A DNA stretch of 29,715 nt, taken from positions 79,146 through 108,860 of the forward strand of contig KV424026.1 in NCBI GenBank assembly GCA_001632435.1. The letters run 5' to 3'. Origin of the DNA: Calocera cornea HHB12733 (Eukaryota > Basidiomycota > Dacrymycetes > Dacrymycetales > Dacrymycetaceae). Below, one piece after another: positions 10,616 to 21,917 of the stretch; the stretch's first letter is position 1; the number at the start of each line of letters is the position of its first letter. The translations under genes and the position numbers were made by a program. Below the pieces are notes generated by a model. It saw only the letters and a program-made list of their open reading frames with translations. It made no database searches and was not told where the DNA came from.

Positions 10616-12191
10616 TCCCGGTGCATCGCGTGGCGAGGGTGGCAGGTATGGAAATGTTATTGAGTACTTGATAGTCATCCGCTCCGTGCAAGGTGGACAA
10701 CAATTGTGTGCGCGGGTGGAGGCAATTGCTCCCAGAGACTTTTGCACCCATTGGAGGTCTTGACTGGTCAGTGTGTGCATTGCTGTTTGGCCCCCCCCAA
10801 TCTCTATAGCCAGTGTCTTGCTTACGTCCTGATTAACAGGCTAAATGGACCTGCCAAGCTTGTCGCCAAATTCCCTTACCGCTGGAGCCTGCGTTGCCAT
10901 TGTCCAGGGCACTTTCACAGGCTTTACCAAGTTGCAAGCTGTTGGGCTGGCGGAGGAGGTACGGGCGGTGTCTGCACCACTCAGTTTAGGACTGTACGGA
11001 GTCCATCTGACTGGGCAATCCAAGGGTGTTGTATTCCGTGAAGTCATCACAGGTCCGGAAGGGTAGTCCGGAGTCGGAACAGCAAGCGGAATAGGTGTAA
11101 TTTGTTGGTAACATCCGGAATAGATAGTATTGTGTGAGGATGGATTGGGGTTCTGGAAAAGTAGAAGAGTATGGTAAAGAGAAGATGTCAGAAGCTGTCC
11201 CCCTCTTTGGAGAAGGAGAATCCGCCTTTTATCCATCTAACCCGATGTTTACCTTTTGGAATCCCATCTCATGGGGTACATCACCAGGGGCTGATTTCAC
11301 CCAACCTAAGGGACTCTCTCAACCAACAGGACACCTTTCCAATTGTCCCTTTTGCAAATTGAGGGTTATCCAATGAGAAAGAGTCTTTGCCTGTGAATCC
11401 ATTGGATGTGTTGCGTTATATACACCATTCCAAGAGGGTTCCGGGACTGGAACAACCATATGGAAGGAACCCCTTCAACCCGGAGTTGGTCCACGGACCG
11501 GAGGGCCAACCAGGGTAAGTTGGAAAGGTGTCCGGACTTCCGGTACCATATCTCCAGAAGGCCAGAAAACAAAAATTGGGCCACAGTGACAAAGGGAACT
11601 ATACAGCGCCCCTCAGAAAGCCTTTCATAGGACTGAGATCCTTGTTATCCATGTTGTGATGCCAGTAACATGGTAACAAAAGAAATGAGAGGGAAGTAGT
11701 GAGTGACAAAGCAGAAGACATTACAGGGCCTTGATGCAACATGTCTGCTCCAATCATTCTACTGGAAGCAAACCATGAATGTGCTAGTCCTTTTGAGGTG
11801 GCACGTCACTCCTTTGTCCCATCTGTGACTGGTTGAGGTTATCAAAGTATGCTTCAACACCACCTAACGCCCTACTCTTGTCACCTTCTTAATGTGCAAG
11901 GTCCATGTTGTTCCTTGGTCTGCAATGCTCACTCATTAACATTCCTCCAATAGCAACTGAACATAAGTCATCCTAGTCTCTAACCAGTTATCTACATACT
12001 AACCCTTTCCAGGTACTGTGTGATGGAGTCCAAGCCACCTGATCATAACAATTATTGTCCAAATGAACAGAGAAACAACGCCGTATCCAAATGGTCCTCC
12101 AACCAAACAAGACTGTCTGAAGATGACAATTTACCATTACCACGTCAGGTACATCAGCCTGTAACCAGAACATATCACAAACCTTCTCTGT
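10616..12191. other. Gene-poor repeat-like block
   Basis: No intact gene was found. Frames are short on both strands. GC content is visibly lower than in the kinase genes, and words such as TCCGGA, CGGAAT and ATTCCG recur from about 11030 onward. The 11400-11750 stretch resembles a decayed long terminal repeat in texture, but no paired copy, primer-binding site or polyprotein is visible, so I do not call one. Confidence 0.4.
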
Positions 12192-13119
12192 GTGAGGGCA
12201 CACAACCCACAATAGGACAAGCCAGAGGAATTGGAATAGGTGGAGAGGGTGTAGGGGATGTTGTCTATGCTATTCCGATCCCCTGGAATGTGATAGAGTC
12301 CAATTCCGCTTCTGTTTCGTGGCTGGAGGTCCGGAACGGGTGATTCCGGATATTTGGTGAAGTGGTTGACTTGTGGGGCCAATTCCAAGGAGGGGGACAG
12401 ATGGGTAATGTGTAGGAGAACACACTACAACTAATTCCGAAGGGGCGGAGTCGATATTGAGCTATTCCGGCTTTGTTTGAGGATGGGAGGTTGGAATTAC
12501 ACAATTCCGGAGTTGGCAGTCCGGAATAGGAATTGGCAGGTGTAGAAGGGCAAGCAGAGACCGGAATAGGTATGAGATGAGATGCTGGGTTACTATCTCC
12601 CACAGGAGGTTGCGGGGAATCCTCAGAGATCAGATCTGAGGACTCCTGTACTATCTGTGAGGGCACACAACCCACAAGAGGACAAGCCGGAGGAATCGGA
12701 ATAGGTGGAGAGGGTGTAGAGGATGTTGCCTAAGCTATTCCAATGCCCTGGAATGTGATAGAGTCCAATTCCGCTTCCGTTTTGTGGCTGGAGGTCCGGA
12801 ACGGGTGACTCCGGATATTTGGTGAAGTGGTTGACTTGTGGGGCCAACTCCGAGGAGGGGGATAGATGGGGAATGTGTAGGAGAACACACTACAACCAAT
12901 TCTGAAGGGACAGAGTCGATATTGAGCTATTCCGGCTCCGTTTGAGGATGGGAGGTCGGAATGACACAATTCCAGAGTTGGCAGTCCGGAATAGGAATTG
13001 GCAGGTGTAGAAGGGCAAGCAGAGAGCGGAATAGGTAGGAGATGAGATGCTGGGTTACTATTTCCCACAGGGGGTTGCGGGGAATCCTCAGAGATCAGAT
13101 CTGAGGACTCCCATACTAT
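12192..13119. repeat. Two-copy tandem duplication, unit about 465 bp
   Basis: Copy 1 starts at 12192 and copy 2 at 12657, both with GTGAGGGCACACAACCCACA. They end with CAGATCTGAGGACTCC at about 12650 and 13111. The copies are closely similar throughout, with scattered substitutions. Both contain long open frames on each strand, but the changes between copies alter the encoded residues freely, which argues against coding. Nearly all CpG dinucleotides left in the unit lie in ATTCCG, CGGAAT or TCCGGA words. Confidence 0.85.
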
Positions 13120-13940
13120 CCTACTCTATTATATATAGGAATTCGGAGTGCACCGCTATCCAAAACATGTCAGAAGTGTTGTCTAGTCTTCCTGTGCCCT
13201 TGTATAGCCTATTCCGGTCCTGCACTGCCCATTCCGCTTGTTGGAACCGCATTCCAGTGATGCATCGCCTTGGGGCGGTGCAGAGGTTGCACATGGCTAT
13301 GCAAGGGTGGGAATGGACTGGAATACCTGGAGAACCTTTGGAATAGGAGCCTGGGCATTGCCTGAGGCTGGGACATCTTGTCCTGTCCCATTCCGTTCCA
13401 TATTGAGCTATTCCATGGGGTTTCAAGGTGTCGCGGAGTTCGGAATATTGGAATAGGCTTCGGAGTTGCTGTAGTGCCCTGACAATCTGACATGTTGATG
13501 TATAGGCTGAAACACACCCTACATTACCAATCAATTGGCCCCAAGCCCCAACTGCCAGCGCTGGCCATGCACCGGAACCTTTACAAGTCCCACCTGCAAC
13601 ACAATGCTCTCATCCCAAGCCAAATATCTAACTGCATATGCATGCCTTGCCCGTCCCATTGAGTGCTCTTGAGTACGTCCCTCACCTTACACTGTAAAAG
13701 AATAAGTCGTTCATCCAAACACAACATGGAACATGTCATGACTGCTTACATGATTATCACTGTCACCAATCCACTTCCTTCCATCAACAATAAGGGGAAA
13801 GCACGTGAAGACCATCCACCAGGCTGACATGTCTCAACAGTGTAAATTCCCCTACTCTAGTGTACATAATACTTCTCCTATAACACCCAGTCATGATGTT
13901 CATGGTCTTTGAGGCCACATATAGACATTATCCAATCTGC
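13120..13940. other. Gene-poor repeat-like block, continued
   Basis: The ATTCCG/CGGAAT-rich texture continues to about 13460 and then gives way to AT-richer sequence without domains. No RNA gene, transposase, reverse transcriptase or terminal repeat was recognised. Confidence 0.4.
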
Positions 13941-13981
13941 TCCTGTCCCCAAGGTCCCAGGTCTGCCCGGAGGGCTTACAT

Positions 13982-14120
13982 ATGCAATCATTGGATGTGC
14001 CGCGCTCGGCCTCCGCCGGTTGCGCTGAGGAGATTCTGTGGCCAGGATCGGGCTGCTTCTCCGCTTGGCTTCGTTGGTGTGCTGGCATGGGCAGGTGGGG
14101 AGTACACCGCGCCCCGAGCT
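13982..14120 (+). repeat. Dispersed repeat, short copy C
   Basis: The block GTGCCGCGCTCGGCCTCCGC followed by CTGAGGAG, GGGCTGCTTC and GGCTTCGTTGGT-TGCTGGCA matches 21332-21445 of copy B in the same orientation. It is much shorter than copy B and has no TTTCG array. It lies immediately 5' of K4. Confidence 0.7.
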
Positions 14121-14292
14121 CCGCCTGGATGCCTTGTATCAAGCGCCTAAGCCTGATGGGATCTTCATCAGACTTCTGTGACGCGGAAGCTGTGCAGGCC
14201 GCGTGTGCCATGCCAGCACTGCCGCTGATGCGCGGGTCGCATTACTTCAACACACAGCAAGCGTGAATGTGTCTCGCATTTCTCACCCAGCG

Positions 14293-17200
14293 ATGTCCTT
14301 ACAAAACTTGCAAAATGCTATACTCTCCTATCTCTCGCCGCTTACGGGGTCGAAGGATACGCAACAAGTAGGTGGGAAAGGGCTGTTGTGTCCGATGGTC
14401 GCTGAACTATACATTCTCAATAAGGCGCGACAAAGAGATCAAGACAACCTTCAAGCATTGGTGGATCGAGCATATGATGTACACAAGGACATGGCACTGC
14501 AGGAACAGTCCTCGTACCAGCATCAGCGTGCTAACGAGCTAATGGGGTAGGATCCATGCGTGTCTGCTGTACTTTAACGCTCGACGTTAACACTGTTCAT
14601 TAGCACAGTGGAGGACGCGAATCGATACTTAACTGGGCGCAGATCGTGGCGTACACGAGTATCAAGAACGGATTCCCTGAACAGACAGCTGAGGGCCAGG
14701 ATACAAGAGCTTGAATCCGTCGTGATGGAGTTGGAGGTTCGCTGAGTCGTGACTCGGATGAAGCGCCGCCTGACCAAACTGACGATTGTAGTCCTTGTTG
14801 AATTCCCAACCCGACCCACCCTCAGGGACCGGTCCCCTCGCGTATGCTCCATTCTGCACGCTGTGGCTCTTCATCTGATGTGTGTACGTAGCGCACTCGA
14901 AGAGCCGCCTGCTAACATCCCCGAGGTCGGCCAGTTCGAGGCCGAACGGGGCGGATCGGCACCGGGGTCAAGCGATCCTCTGCCGGGCGACGTCACGGAA
15001 TGGATCGAGCCATCCGTACTGATCCGCATCACGAATGGGACTTCAAGCTCTGAGGTATGGAGGGGATTTTGCTACCGAGGCGGAGATCGTGCTGCTCCCT
15101 TTCAAGTGGTCCTCAAATGTAGTCAGACCTACGTCACCAAGAGGCGGGCCCACCGTCAACAGGTAAGGATTCATTCAACTGTCAAACATCCTAATACATT
15201 ATATACAGGGTGTGGACCGGCAAATCGTAAGATTGATCGAGCTACAGCATTCCAACCTCCTGCCATTTCTCGGTACCGCTCTGATCAGCCGTGACCTTGA
15301 CTGCTTTATCTGCTTCGTTTCTCCGTGGATGGACAACGGAAACATCACTCAGTATCTGAAGAGATATCCAGAAGCCAACAGAATCTCTTTGGTAAGTTCT
15401 TTATCACCTTGTCGACAGCTGTACTTATACGTTGACTACCAGACTCAAGGAATTCTCCAAGGCCTCAATTATCTTCATTCGCAACAACCGCCGATCGCTC
15501 ATGGCCGGCTGAAGGGAGTACGTCTCTCCGTATTTCCCATCCCGTGCTGCTCTCACCCTGTGTACAGACGAATGTCCTCATAGCCGCCTCAGGAATTCCT
15601 CGTCTAACGGATTATGGTCTGGCCATACCAGGGGACGACAGCACGGGTTTCAGCATTTCTGCGGATCCCGAATGGGTTCGCTGGGCAGCTCCTGAATACT
15701 TTCTCCCTGGCCAATTCAATTTGACAGCCGAAGAGGCGTGGGGACCTCCAGCCGACATCTTCTCATTGGGAATGACCATCTATGAGGTATGAGGTCTCCG
15801 GTAGCTGGCACCGGCAGAGCTCAATGATTGAGAAGGTTCTATTCGATCGTGTGCCATTCACGGAGAGGACATCTTCCCAAGCGCAGGAGGACATACAAGC
15901 GGGTTCTCGCCCAGAAATCCCAAACCATCTCACGGGAGTCCATGGTGATTCGGTCCTCCTTCATCTGATGGGCCACTGCTGGGCACAAAACCCTCGTGAC
16001 CGCCCCCAAACCCAGGAACTTAAGTCCAAGCTTACATCCTGGTTGAAATCAACAAAGCAACCCACCACCATCAGGCTTTTCGATGCAGAACTGGATTACC
16101 CTCAGTATGGTTCTTCGAAGGCGTGCAATCGCTGCCGCAGTGGGTGGGTATACTTCACTTCTAGGACTGGTCCAAGCTCTCAACTGAAGTATGTCCCAGG
16201 AAAAGGAGGTGTAATCCCGGAACTTCTCAAGAGATATGTGAATGGTGTGAGAGACGAGGGGTATCTACTTCATCTCTTCCGACCAGCTCTAGCCTGACAA
16301 GATCTACAGGAAGAGTGTACTTCGGGGGCAGATGGACGGTTGGACTCTGGCGCTGGAATAACATTGCAACAGGCTCCAGAGACACTACTGGGCCCAGCAG
16401 AGCGAGGACCTGCTTACGATCTGCTGCCTACGCATTGCAGGGCATACGAAATTTCGTCCTTCCTCATCCGTCGACGAGGGAACGTACCCCCAATCCGAAG
16501 CTCATATTCCGACATCTGGCAGGGCGAATATACAACCGCCCACGGGAGCATGGGATATGCGGTTGTGGCCCTGAAGCTTCATCGTCCATATGAGCAGATG
16601 AAAACTGTTGCAGGCAGTAACGCCTATGAGGTATCGCCCCCCTCCACCCCCGAGTTCGAAGGCCATCGTGTTCTGATATTTTCATAGGAGTTTTCCGAAA
16701 CGATCACAGAATGGCGAACACTGGAACACATTAATATCCTGCCCTTTTTGGGAACGACACTTGTCACTCTCGAACTCAGTACCGCGAATTGCTTTGTCTC
16801 TCCCTGGATGGAGGCTGGCAATGTCAACTACTTCTTGACATCACATCCAGAGGCGGACAAACGTGCCATAGTGCGCATACGTAAACGATCGGGTGATAGT
16901 GTGGTTCTAACAAGAAGATTAGGCCAAAGGAGTTGGAGATGGTCTCTACTATCTTCATTCTCGTGAACCGCCATTTGTCCATGGCGATCTTCGTGGGGTG
17001 AGTGAAGGCGCGTTCTGGGCTGTCAATGCTTACATCCTCCCAGACAAATGTGCTTATCGACGAGCAAAATCGACCTTTGCTGTGTGATTTCGGCATGATT
17101 GTGTTGAGGGAAGACATGCAGCTGAATGGTCCGACCGACTGGATGAGATGGACTGCCCCTGAACGACTCGACTACCTCAAATTTGGACTGACTATGTCGG

Positions 17201-17510
17201 ACGCCAGAGCGCCATCGGCTGACATCTTCTCTTTTGGTATGCTTATCTATGAGGTGTGCCGGGATGTCCGTTGAAGAAGACATGATTTGACGAGCGCTTT
17301 TAGATACTGTCGGGGCAACGGCCGTTTGAAGAGGTGAGCAGAGATATGGAAGCAGCGAGAAGGCTAGTCTCTGGAAAACGACCGGAGGTTCTCAAAGACT
17401 GGGAGGAATGGGCTGCGACCCGGGTACTTGCCAGAGTGATGCAACAGGCTTGGATTGAAGAGCGATCTCAACGACCATCTGCGGGTGATATTGTGATTCT
17501 TCTCAGTTGA
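14293..17510 (+). CDS. K4: dual-domain TKL protein, pseudokinase then kinase
   Basis: Thirteen exons join without a stop: 14293-14546, 14604-14736, 14792-14841, 14892-15162, 15209-15391, 15443-15517, 15568-15786, 15836-16246, 16310-16630, 16688-16870, 16923-16997, 17044-17253 and 17304-17510, giving 863 residues. The N-terminus is helical (DNLQALVDRAYDVHKDM; LRARIQELESVVMELE). Domain 1 has PLPGDVTEW, FQVVLKC, hinge VSPWMDNGN, loop IAHGRLKGTNVLI, LTDYGLA, APEYF and DIFSLGM. Its catalytic aspartate is arginine, so it is probably a pseudokinase. A linker containing ACNRCRSGW leads to domain 2, which has YAVVALKL, LEHINILPFLG, VHGDLRGTNVLID, LCDFGM, TAPERL and DIFSFGM and should be active. The join depends on the 63-base intron 16247-16309 (GTGAGA donor, CCTGAC branch, TACAG acceptor). 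Without it, domain 1 would stop at 16297 and domain 2 would lack a start and N-terminal exons. Confidence 0.8.
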
Positions 17511-17870
17511 CGATCATCGATATGGGCAATTACACGATCAGAAGAGGTATCAATATGGTACTTTCTGCTGTTGAACGCCAAACATGATGCATCATTTAGG
17601 GACCAGGAACTTCAAAGTGCAAGGCTACCTCGGTCTGGTTTACTTAGTTAGTTCTGGTTTGCGCAACAACCGACGACGTGAGAGGCTAGACCTCAGTGAA
17701 ATCGCCGAGGTCATTGATGACTTGTGTGAAAGCGATTCCACGTGGGTTTCCCAAAAAGGGTTTGCATCAAATGATGCCCTGAGCCTGCTGCTGGCACTTT
17801 GTAACTGCGCCACTATCCTCTCATTCTTCGACTAGCAAACATCCCCCACCACTGCATACAGCTTATAGTA
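17511..17870. other. Intergenic region between K4 and K5
   Basis: The 360-base gap contains an 83-codon frame (17584-17835) with an acidic helical middle and a hydrophobic end but no known domain. It could be an untranslated leader or a relic of an N-terminal kinase exon. Nothing else is seen. Confidence 0.4.
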
Positions 17871-19556
17871 ATGGCAGACCACGTTCCCGTCATTGCTGGA
17901 GGGGTAGGTACCCAGTGTATAGCCTTGAACAGAAAGCTAAATAGACTCGATTGAAAGCTACTTCAATTTAGTGATGTCCAAGCCGAACTACACAAGCTTG
18001 TTGAACTTCGAGGGTCTTATCGTACCTTATTGGCCTCAGTACGAGGAGATCCGGAGGTTGCGCCAGTGCCTCGGATACAATATGAAGTAGAGAGAGGTGA
18101 AAGATGAGAGCGAGCACAGCGGAAAGAGAGAATATCAATAACTCATAAGCAGGCTCATCTAACAAATGACCCTCTTCATTGAGACTCAAGTCGCTACCCT
18201 CCAATCGTCGAGAATCGCGACTGGTAATTTTGAGCCCAGTTTCACTGCTGCTAAGCGCTCTCAAGAGAAGGTTGAAGGTACCAAGGAGGAGCTTGAGGCA
18301 AGTGTCAGGGGTTTTGATCCACTTATTCATATATGTAACCTTCCGTTACAGCACGTCCTGAAGGCCCGTAAAATTACACAGCGGGTTCTTCAGCAGCAAG
18401 GGGATGGCGCGATCCCTCTTCCGGTAAAGCCCACGTCTTTCTTGAAGGAAGGAGTCTATATGCTCAATATCAGGTCAAGCACCCTCTGCCCGGCCCGCTG
18501 GTGGAGCTGTTCGCACCCGATCTAACCAGCCGAATCCAGCTCGACCTTAACGCAGGACCGGTGTCCCGCACAACTTTCTCAGATACGTATCGAGGATTTC
18601 TCGACAGAGACAGCCAGATGCCTCTGAGAGTTGCTCTGAAAAACTCTAGGTTCATTGCTCCGCCAAACTCAGAACCGGTTCGTCTCTATGCTGGTTATGA
18701 GCGTCACAGTATTGCTCGAGAAGTCTCGGTCTCTTTGCGAGTACAACATCCCAACATTCTCCCGTTCCTTGGCTCGATGTATCTGGCCGTGCCGAACGGT
18801 GTCTGTCTAGTCAGCCCTTGGATGGACAATGGCAATGCGCTCGACTACATTGTCAGAACCCATTGCAGTCTCCCAACGGTCGTATGGCCGCTGTAATCAC
18901 CGCAAAAACCTTCTCACCTGTTTCCTTCAGCTCGGCCTGCTTCGAGGCATAGCCGTGGGTCTCGACTTTCTTCATATGCACACGCCGCCAATAGTGCATG
19001 GAGATATCAAAGGGGTGAGTGAGCGAACTGCCAAACGTTCGGTTTGAAAGGTATTAGTAGATTGACCCACGTCCTCACTCTAGTCAAATGTGCTCATCGA
19101 TGACGAGGGGCAACCGCGACTGGCCGACTTTGGGTTCGCCCGATATGTCGATCTGGACGTAATACAATCAACCCCATCAGCGGGATATGGAACAATCGCC
19201 TTTCAAGCGCCGGAGAGGCTAGATCCGGCCCGATTTGGTCTTAGTACCATGCAGACATGGATCCCCGCCATGGATGTCTTCTCCTTCGGAATGATGACAT
19301 GGGAGGTGAGAGTGCTATATGTATCACTCCAAATGTGCCCACTGAAACGATCCAGCTGCTCGCTCGACGACCGCCACTGTATCGCTTCAAGTCCTTCCTG
19401 TGGGGCAGTCTCATCCTGGACGGCGTGCGACCCGAAATTCCAGAGGTTTGGGCTTCGTCAACGGAAATGGACAAGGTCATCGCCTGTATGACGAGCTGCT
19501 GGCAGGAGGAGCGGGCGCTTCGACCATGCATGCAGGAAGTGAGGAGTATGTTATGA
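17871..19556 (+). CDS. K5: TKL-family serine/threonine kinase, predicted active
   Basis: The proposed exons are 17871-17914, 17972-18086, 18184-18297, 18352-18423, 18474-18881, 18931-19014, 19084-19305 and 19356-19556, giving 419 residues. The 5' exons are inferred and less sure. Intron 18298-18351 would be GC-AG (GCAAGT donor); it is 54 bases long and open, so retention gives 437 residues. The N-terminus is strongly helical or coiled (AELHKLVELRGSYRTLL; QEKVEGTKEELE). The kinase domain has TTFSDTYRGFL, LRVALKNSRF, VQHPNILPFLG, hinge VSPWMDNGN, loop IVHGDIKGSNVLID, LADFGFARY, FQAPERLD, MDVFSFGMMTWE and QEERALRPC. Lysine, HGD and DFG are intact. Unlike K1-K4, the glycine loop and alphaC are encoded by one 408-base exon, so K5 is a separate subtype within the cluster. 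Confidence 0.82.
18298..18351 (+). other. Candidate GC-AG intron in K5
   Basis: The sequence begins GCAAGT, the consensus of rare GC donors, and ends TTACAG. It is 54 bases long with no stop in frame, so it could also be retained as 18 residues (ASVRGFDPL...). Removing it restores a continuous heptad-like helix (KEELEHVLKARKITQ). Confidence 0.45.
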
Positions 19557-20215
19557 AGGCTTGGGAAATGAAGAGGATTTGACGACCCACATGCAATGAA
19601 AGGGGAGAGACTGTTTGTACTGTATACCTGATGAACCCTAGGCATGCATCTTCGATACTATTTAGATATACGCCGTGACAATAATGGCAATACTGGTTCT
19701 TGGACGTCCGCACAGCCTTTACCCTTGTGTGCTTGAAGAGCACGAGGAGAACGCCCATTTTGGGATGGATCGCCCTATCGAGTTATCTTACGTCGTGAAG
19801 AACCAGATCTGTCGGAGACATGGTCGGAGGACGCACGGATTGCCCGGTATTGGGTTAGGATGCCAGCGAAACGTGGACGACCTCAAATATTGTCGATATC
19901 CACGAGGCAGTACGAGTATCGGTTGTCTAGTCAACGGGCGAGTGCAGCGAGTCTTTTCGCAGGCGTCAACGCGGTCAACACGTACTGCTCTTTCAGTGGG
20001 AGATTACCTGAGTTGTAATTGATATGGTTGCGAGCGAGACAGCATGACTAGTGCCTACAGGTGTGCAGCGCGCTGCTAATTTCAGCACACTTGCGCAAAT
20101 TACGTCAATTTCCATTGCTGGACAATCCACGACGTAGAGCAGATACAAGAGTATACGCTGCGCAAGCCGCATCAGCACCCTTCGGTGAGACTTGTTCCGT
20201 GACGCACACAATTGC
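19557..20215. other. Intergenic region between K5 and the methyltransferase relic
   Basis: This holds the 3' flank of K5 and the 3' flank of the - strand methyltransferase pseudogene. Open frames are short and without domains. It is the last kinase-like-composition sequence before the GC-rich island begins near 20.2 kb. Confidence 0.45.
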
Positions 20216-20798
20216 CTATGCCTTCTCTCCCACGCCCACGACGACCCTCACGCCCAAGTGCAAGAACGGGCCGGTCTGCCTCGGGTCCCACTCCTTCCGC
20301 ACTCCTTCGATAAGCTCCGCCCGGGTCCTCGCATGCAGATCGTCGACGATCGGTCGGTACGGCGCGGCGATGTCGTACCACATCTCCCACATGCGCTTGC
20401 CACTCCCGCGGAAGTCCCAGGGCAGCCGGCACTCCTGCTCGCTGACGTTGCGCAGCCCGGCTTCGCGCATCGCCGCTCCGAGCGTGTCCATGTTCTCCAG
20501 TGACCAGTCCCTCCTTCTCCGCAAAGTCCCGATCAATCGCGAGCATCCCGTCGCTCATGTCCGTGGCGGTGACGTGCCCCTCCTCCCCGACCGCATGGGC
20601 GATGTACAGGGCCGGATCGCCCGCGCCCGAGGCGAGGTCGAGCGTGCTCATCCCCCTGTCAATCCCGGCGAGGTTGATGATGAGGCGCGAGGTCTGGACG
20701 GAGCCCTCGTGCATCTCCGGCTGCCACTTGCGCCAGCCCCGCACCGTCACGTCGCGCGACCCGTCCGCGCTCACCGTCGCTTTTGGGTCGGTCGCCAT
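20216..20798 (-). pseudogene. Broken SAM-dependent methyltransferase, inverted copy
   Basis: Read from ATG at 20798 leftward, the first 90 or so codons match the intact gene at 24913 almost residue for residue (GWRKWQPEMHEGSVQTSRL, LDLASGAGDPALYIAH, TATDMSDGM, DFAEKEGL). After that a short insertion (CTGGTCACTGGAG against CTGCAG) shifts the frame. About 280 bases are missing between AACATGGA and ACGCT, which removes the region after the SAM-binding core, including VVKPGGKVV. The rest continues in a second frame (TLGAAMREAGLRNVSEQE ... GVRVVVGVGEKA) to TAG at 20216-20218. The second half has no further stop, so the damage looks recent. The protein cannot fold as the family does. Confidence 0.85.
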
Positions 20799-20899
20799 CG
20801 TTGTCGTTGTAGTATCGTTGGTTCGAGTCTGGTGAAGAGGGGAAGCTCGAGGACGGTGGACCAGCCACGACACGACTGCCAGAGCCTCGCGTCTCGCCC

Positions 20900-21070
20900 G
20901 ACCGCGCTGAACGGTGATCGCTTCTGGGCAGGGCGCCCTATCCACAATACAGTACAGTTTCACGAGTACAAAGACGCATGCAACATAGCGCGACTGCTGC
21001 ACGTGCGCTTATAGTTATGTACTTCGGGCTTGCGCGCTGAGAGTGATCGGCCACGAATGTGCGCCGAGAG
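20900..21070 (+). repeat. Direct repeat 5' of the methyltransferase relic
   Basis: Blocks CTGGGCAGGGC, CCACAATA, CTGCACGTGCGC and ATGTGCGCCGAGAG occur here in the same order and orientation as in 24570-24750. Each copy lies just upstream of a methyltransferase copy, although the two methyltransferases face in opposite directions. Confidence 0.7.
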
Positions 21071-21092
21071 AAAGCGTCGGGTTGCGTTCCTT

Positions 21093-21745
21093 GTTCGTTT
21101 CGTTTCGTTCCGTTTCGTTTCCGAGTGTGCAAGTCGGACAAGTTCATACTGTTTGTACCACACGTACAAGCATGATGCGTACCTACCCACACACCACGGA
21201 GAGATGCGCATGGCAGCAAGACGTGGGGAAGAAGGGACATCCCACCCCGCGAGCCGCAGCCCCGGACCCTTATCCGAAGCAATGAGCAGCCGACGGACAG
21301 CGGAGGCATGCGCACATACTGAAGGAGACGTGCCGCGCTCGGCCTCCGCCGCCTGCCCTGAGGAGCCTGAGATTACGTGCCCAGGGTCTGCCGGGCTGCT
21401 TCCCTGTCCGGGGCTTCGCGGGCTTCGTTGGTTTGCTGGCAACGGCGGGTGAGGGGATGACGGGGAAAGAGGGATGACGGGCGGCAGTGCATCTCATTCG
21501 GCTCAGCTTCGGAACCCCGGCCGGGGGTCGAGCGGCGAGCGTATCAACGAGATAGCCACAGATCTCACCCGTTGACGACGGGCGGGACGGAGGGACGGAG
21601 AGAGGGCGAGAGGGCGAGAGCCTAAATTCCCTCCGCACGGGGGGCATTGTTAATGACCCAGCGCACTACGTTAGCTATGAAGTGCATGACGATTACGCAA
21701 TACCCATGCGAGCCGTCGACTGCGGGGTGCGTCATCCGGCCCCTG
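21093..21745 (+). repeat. Dispersed repeat, copy B (longest, best preserved)
   Basis: This starts with a (TTTCG)n array and continues through CATCCCACCCCGCGAGCCG, GACAGCGGAGGCATGC, GTGCCGCGCTCGGCCTCCGC, TTGGTTTGCTGGCA, ATAGCCACAGATCTCACCC and GAGAGCCTAA. It aligns to copies A (9.4-10.6 kb) and C (13.98-14.12 kb). It is much richer in CpG than copy A and lacks the MITE, so it is the best reference for the family. Confidence 0.75.
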
Positions 21746-21917
21746 CCTGCGCCCGGCTCGGCTCGGCATGGGTGAATTGGGCGGGCGAAGGATGAGCCCT
21801 TACTGGAGCCCTGGGAGGAAAGCGATAGGGGTCCGTGATGCGCTGGATCGGCGCGCCTAGGGGACGGGCGAGGGCGAGGGACGGGTGGACCCCAGCGGCG
21901 TGCCGGGGCGCGGGGCG

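Noticed and set aside
11366..11750. Possible solo LTR
   Set aside because: The texture is suggestive, but there is no second copy, no matching ends and no target duplication visible in the window.
15836..16297. K4 domain 1 as a separate gene ending at the in-frame TGA near 16295
   Set aside because: The 63-base segment before 16310 has a good donor, branch point and acceptor and restores phase exactly. Domain 2 would otherwise have no start or N-terminal exons. It is kept as the alternative model.
17584..17835. 83-codon frame between K4 and K5
   Set aside because: No domain and no convincing splice link to K5. It is likely untranslated leader or relic sequence.
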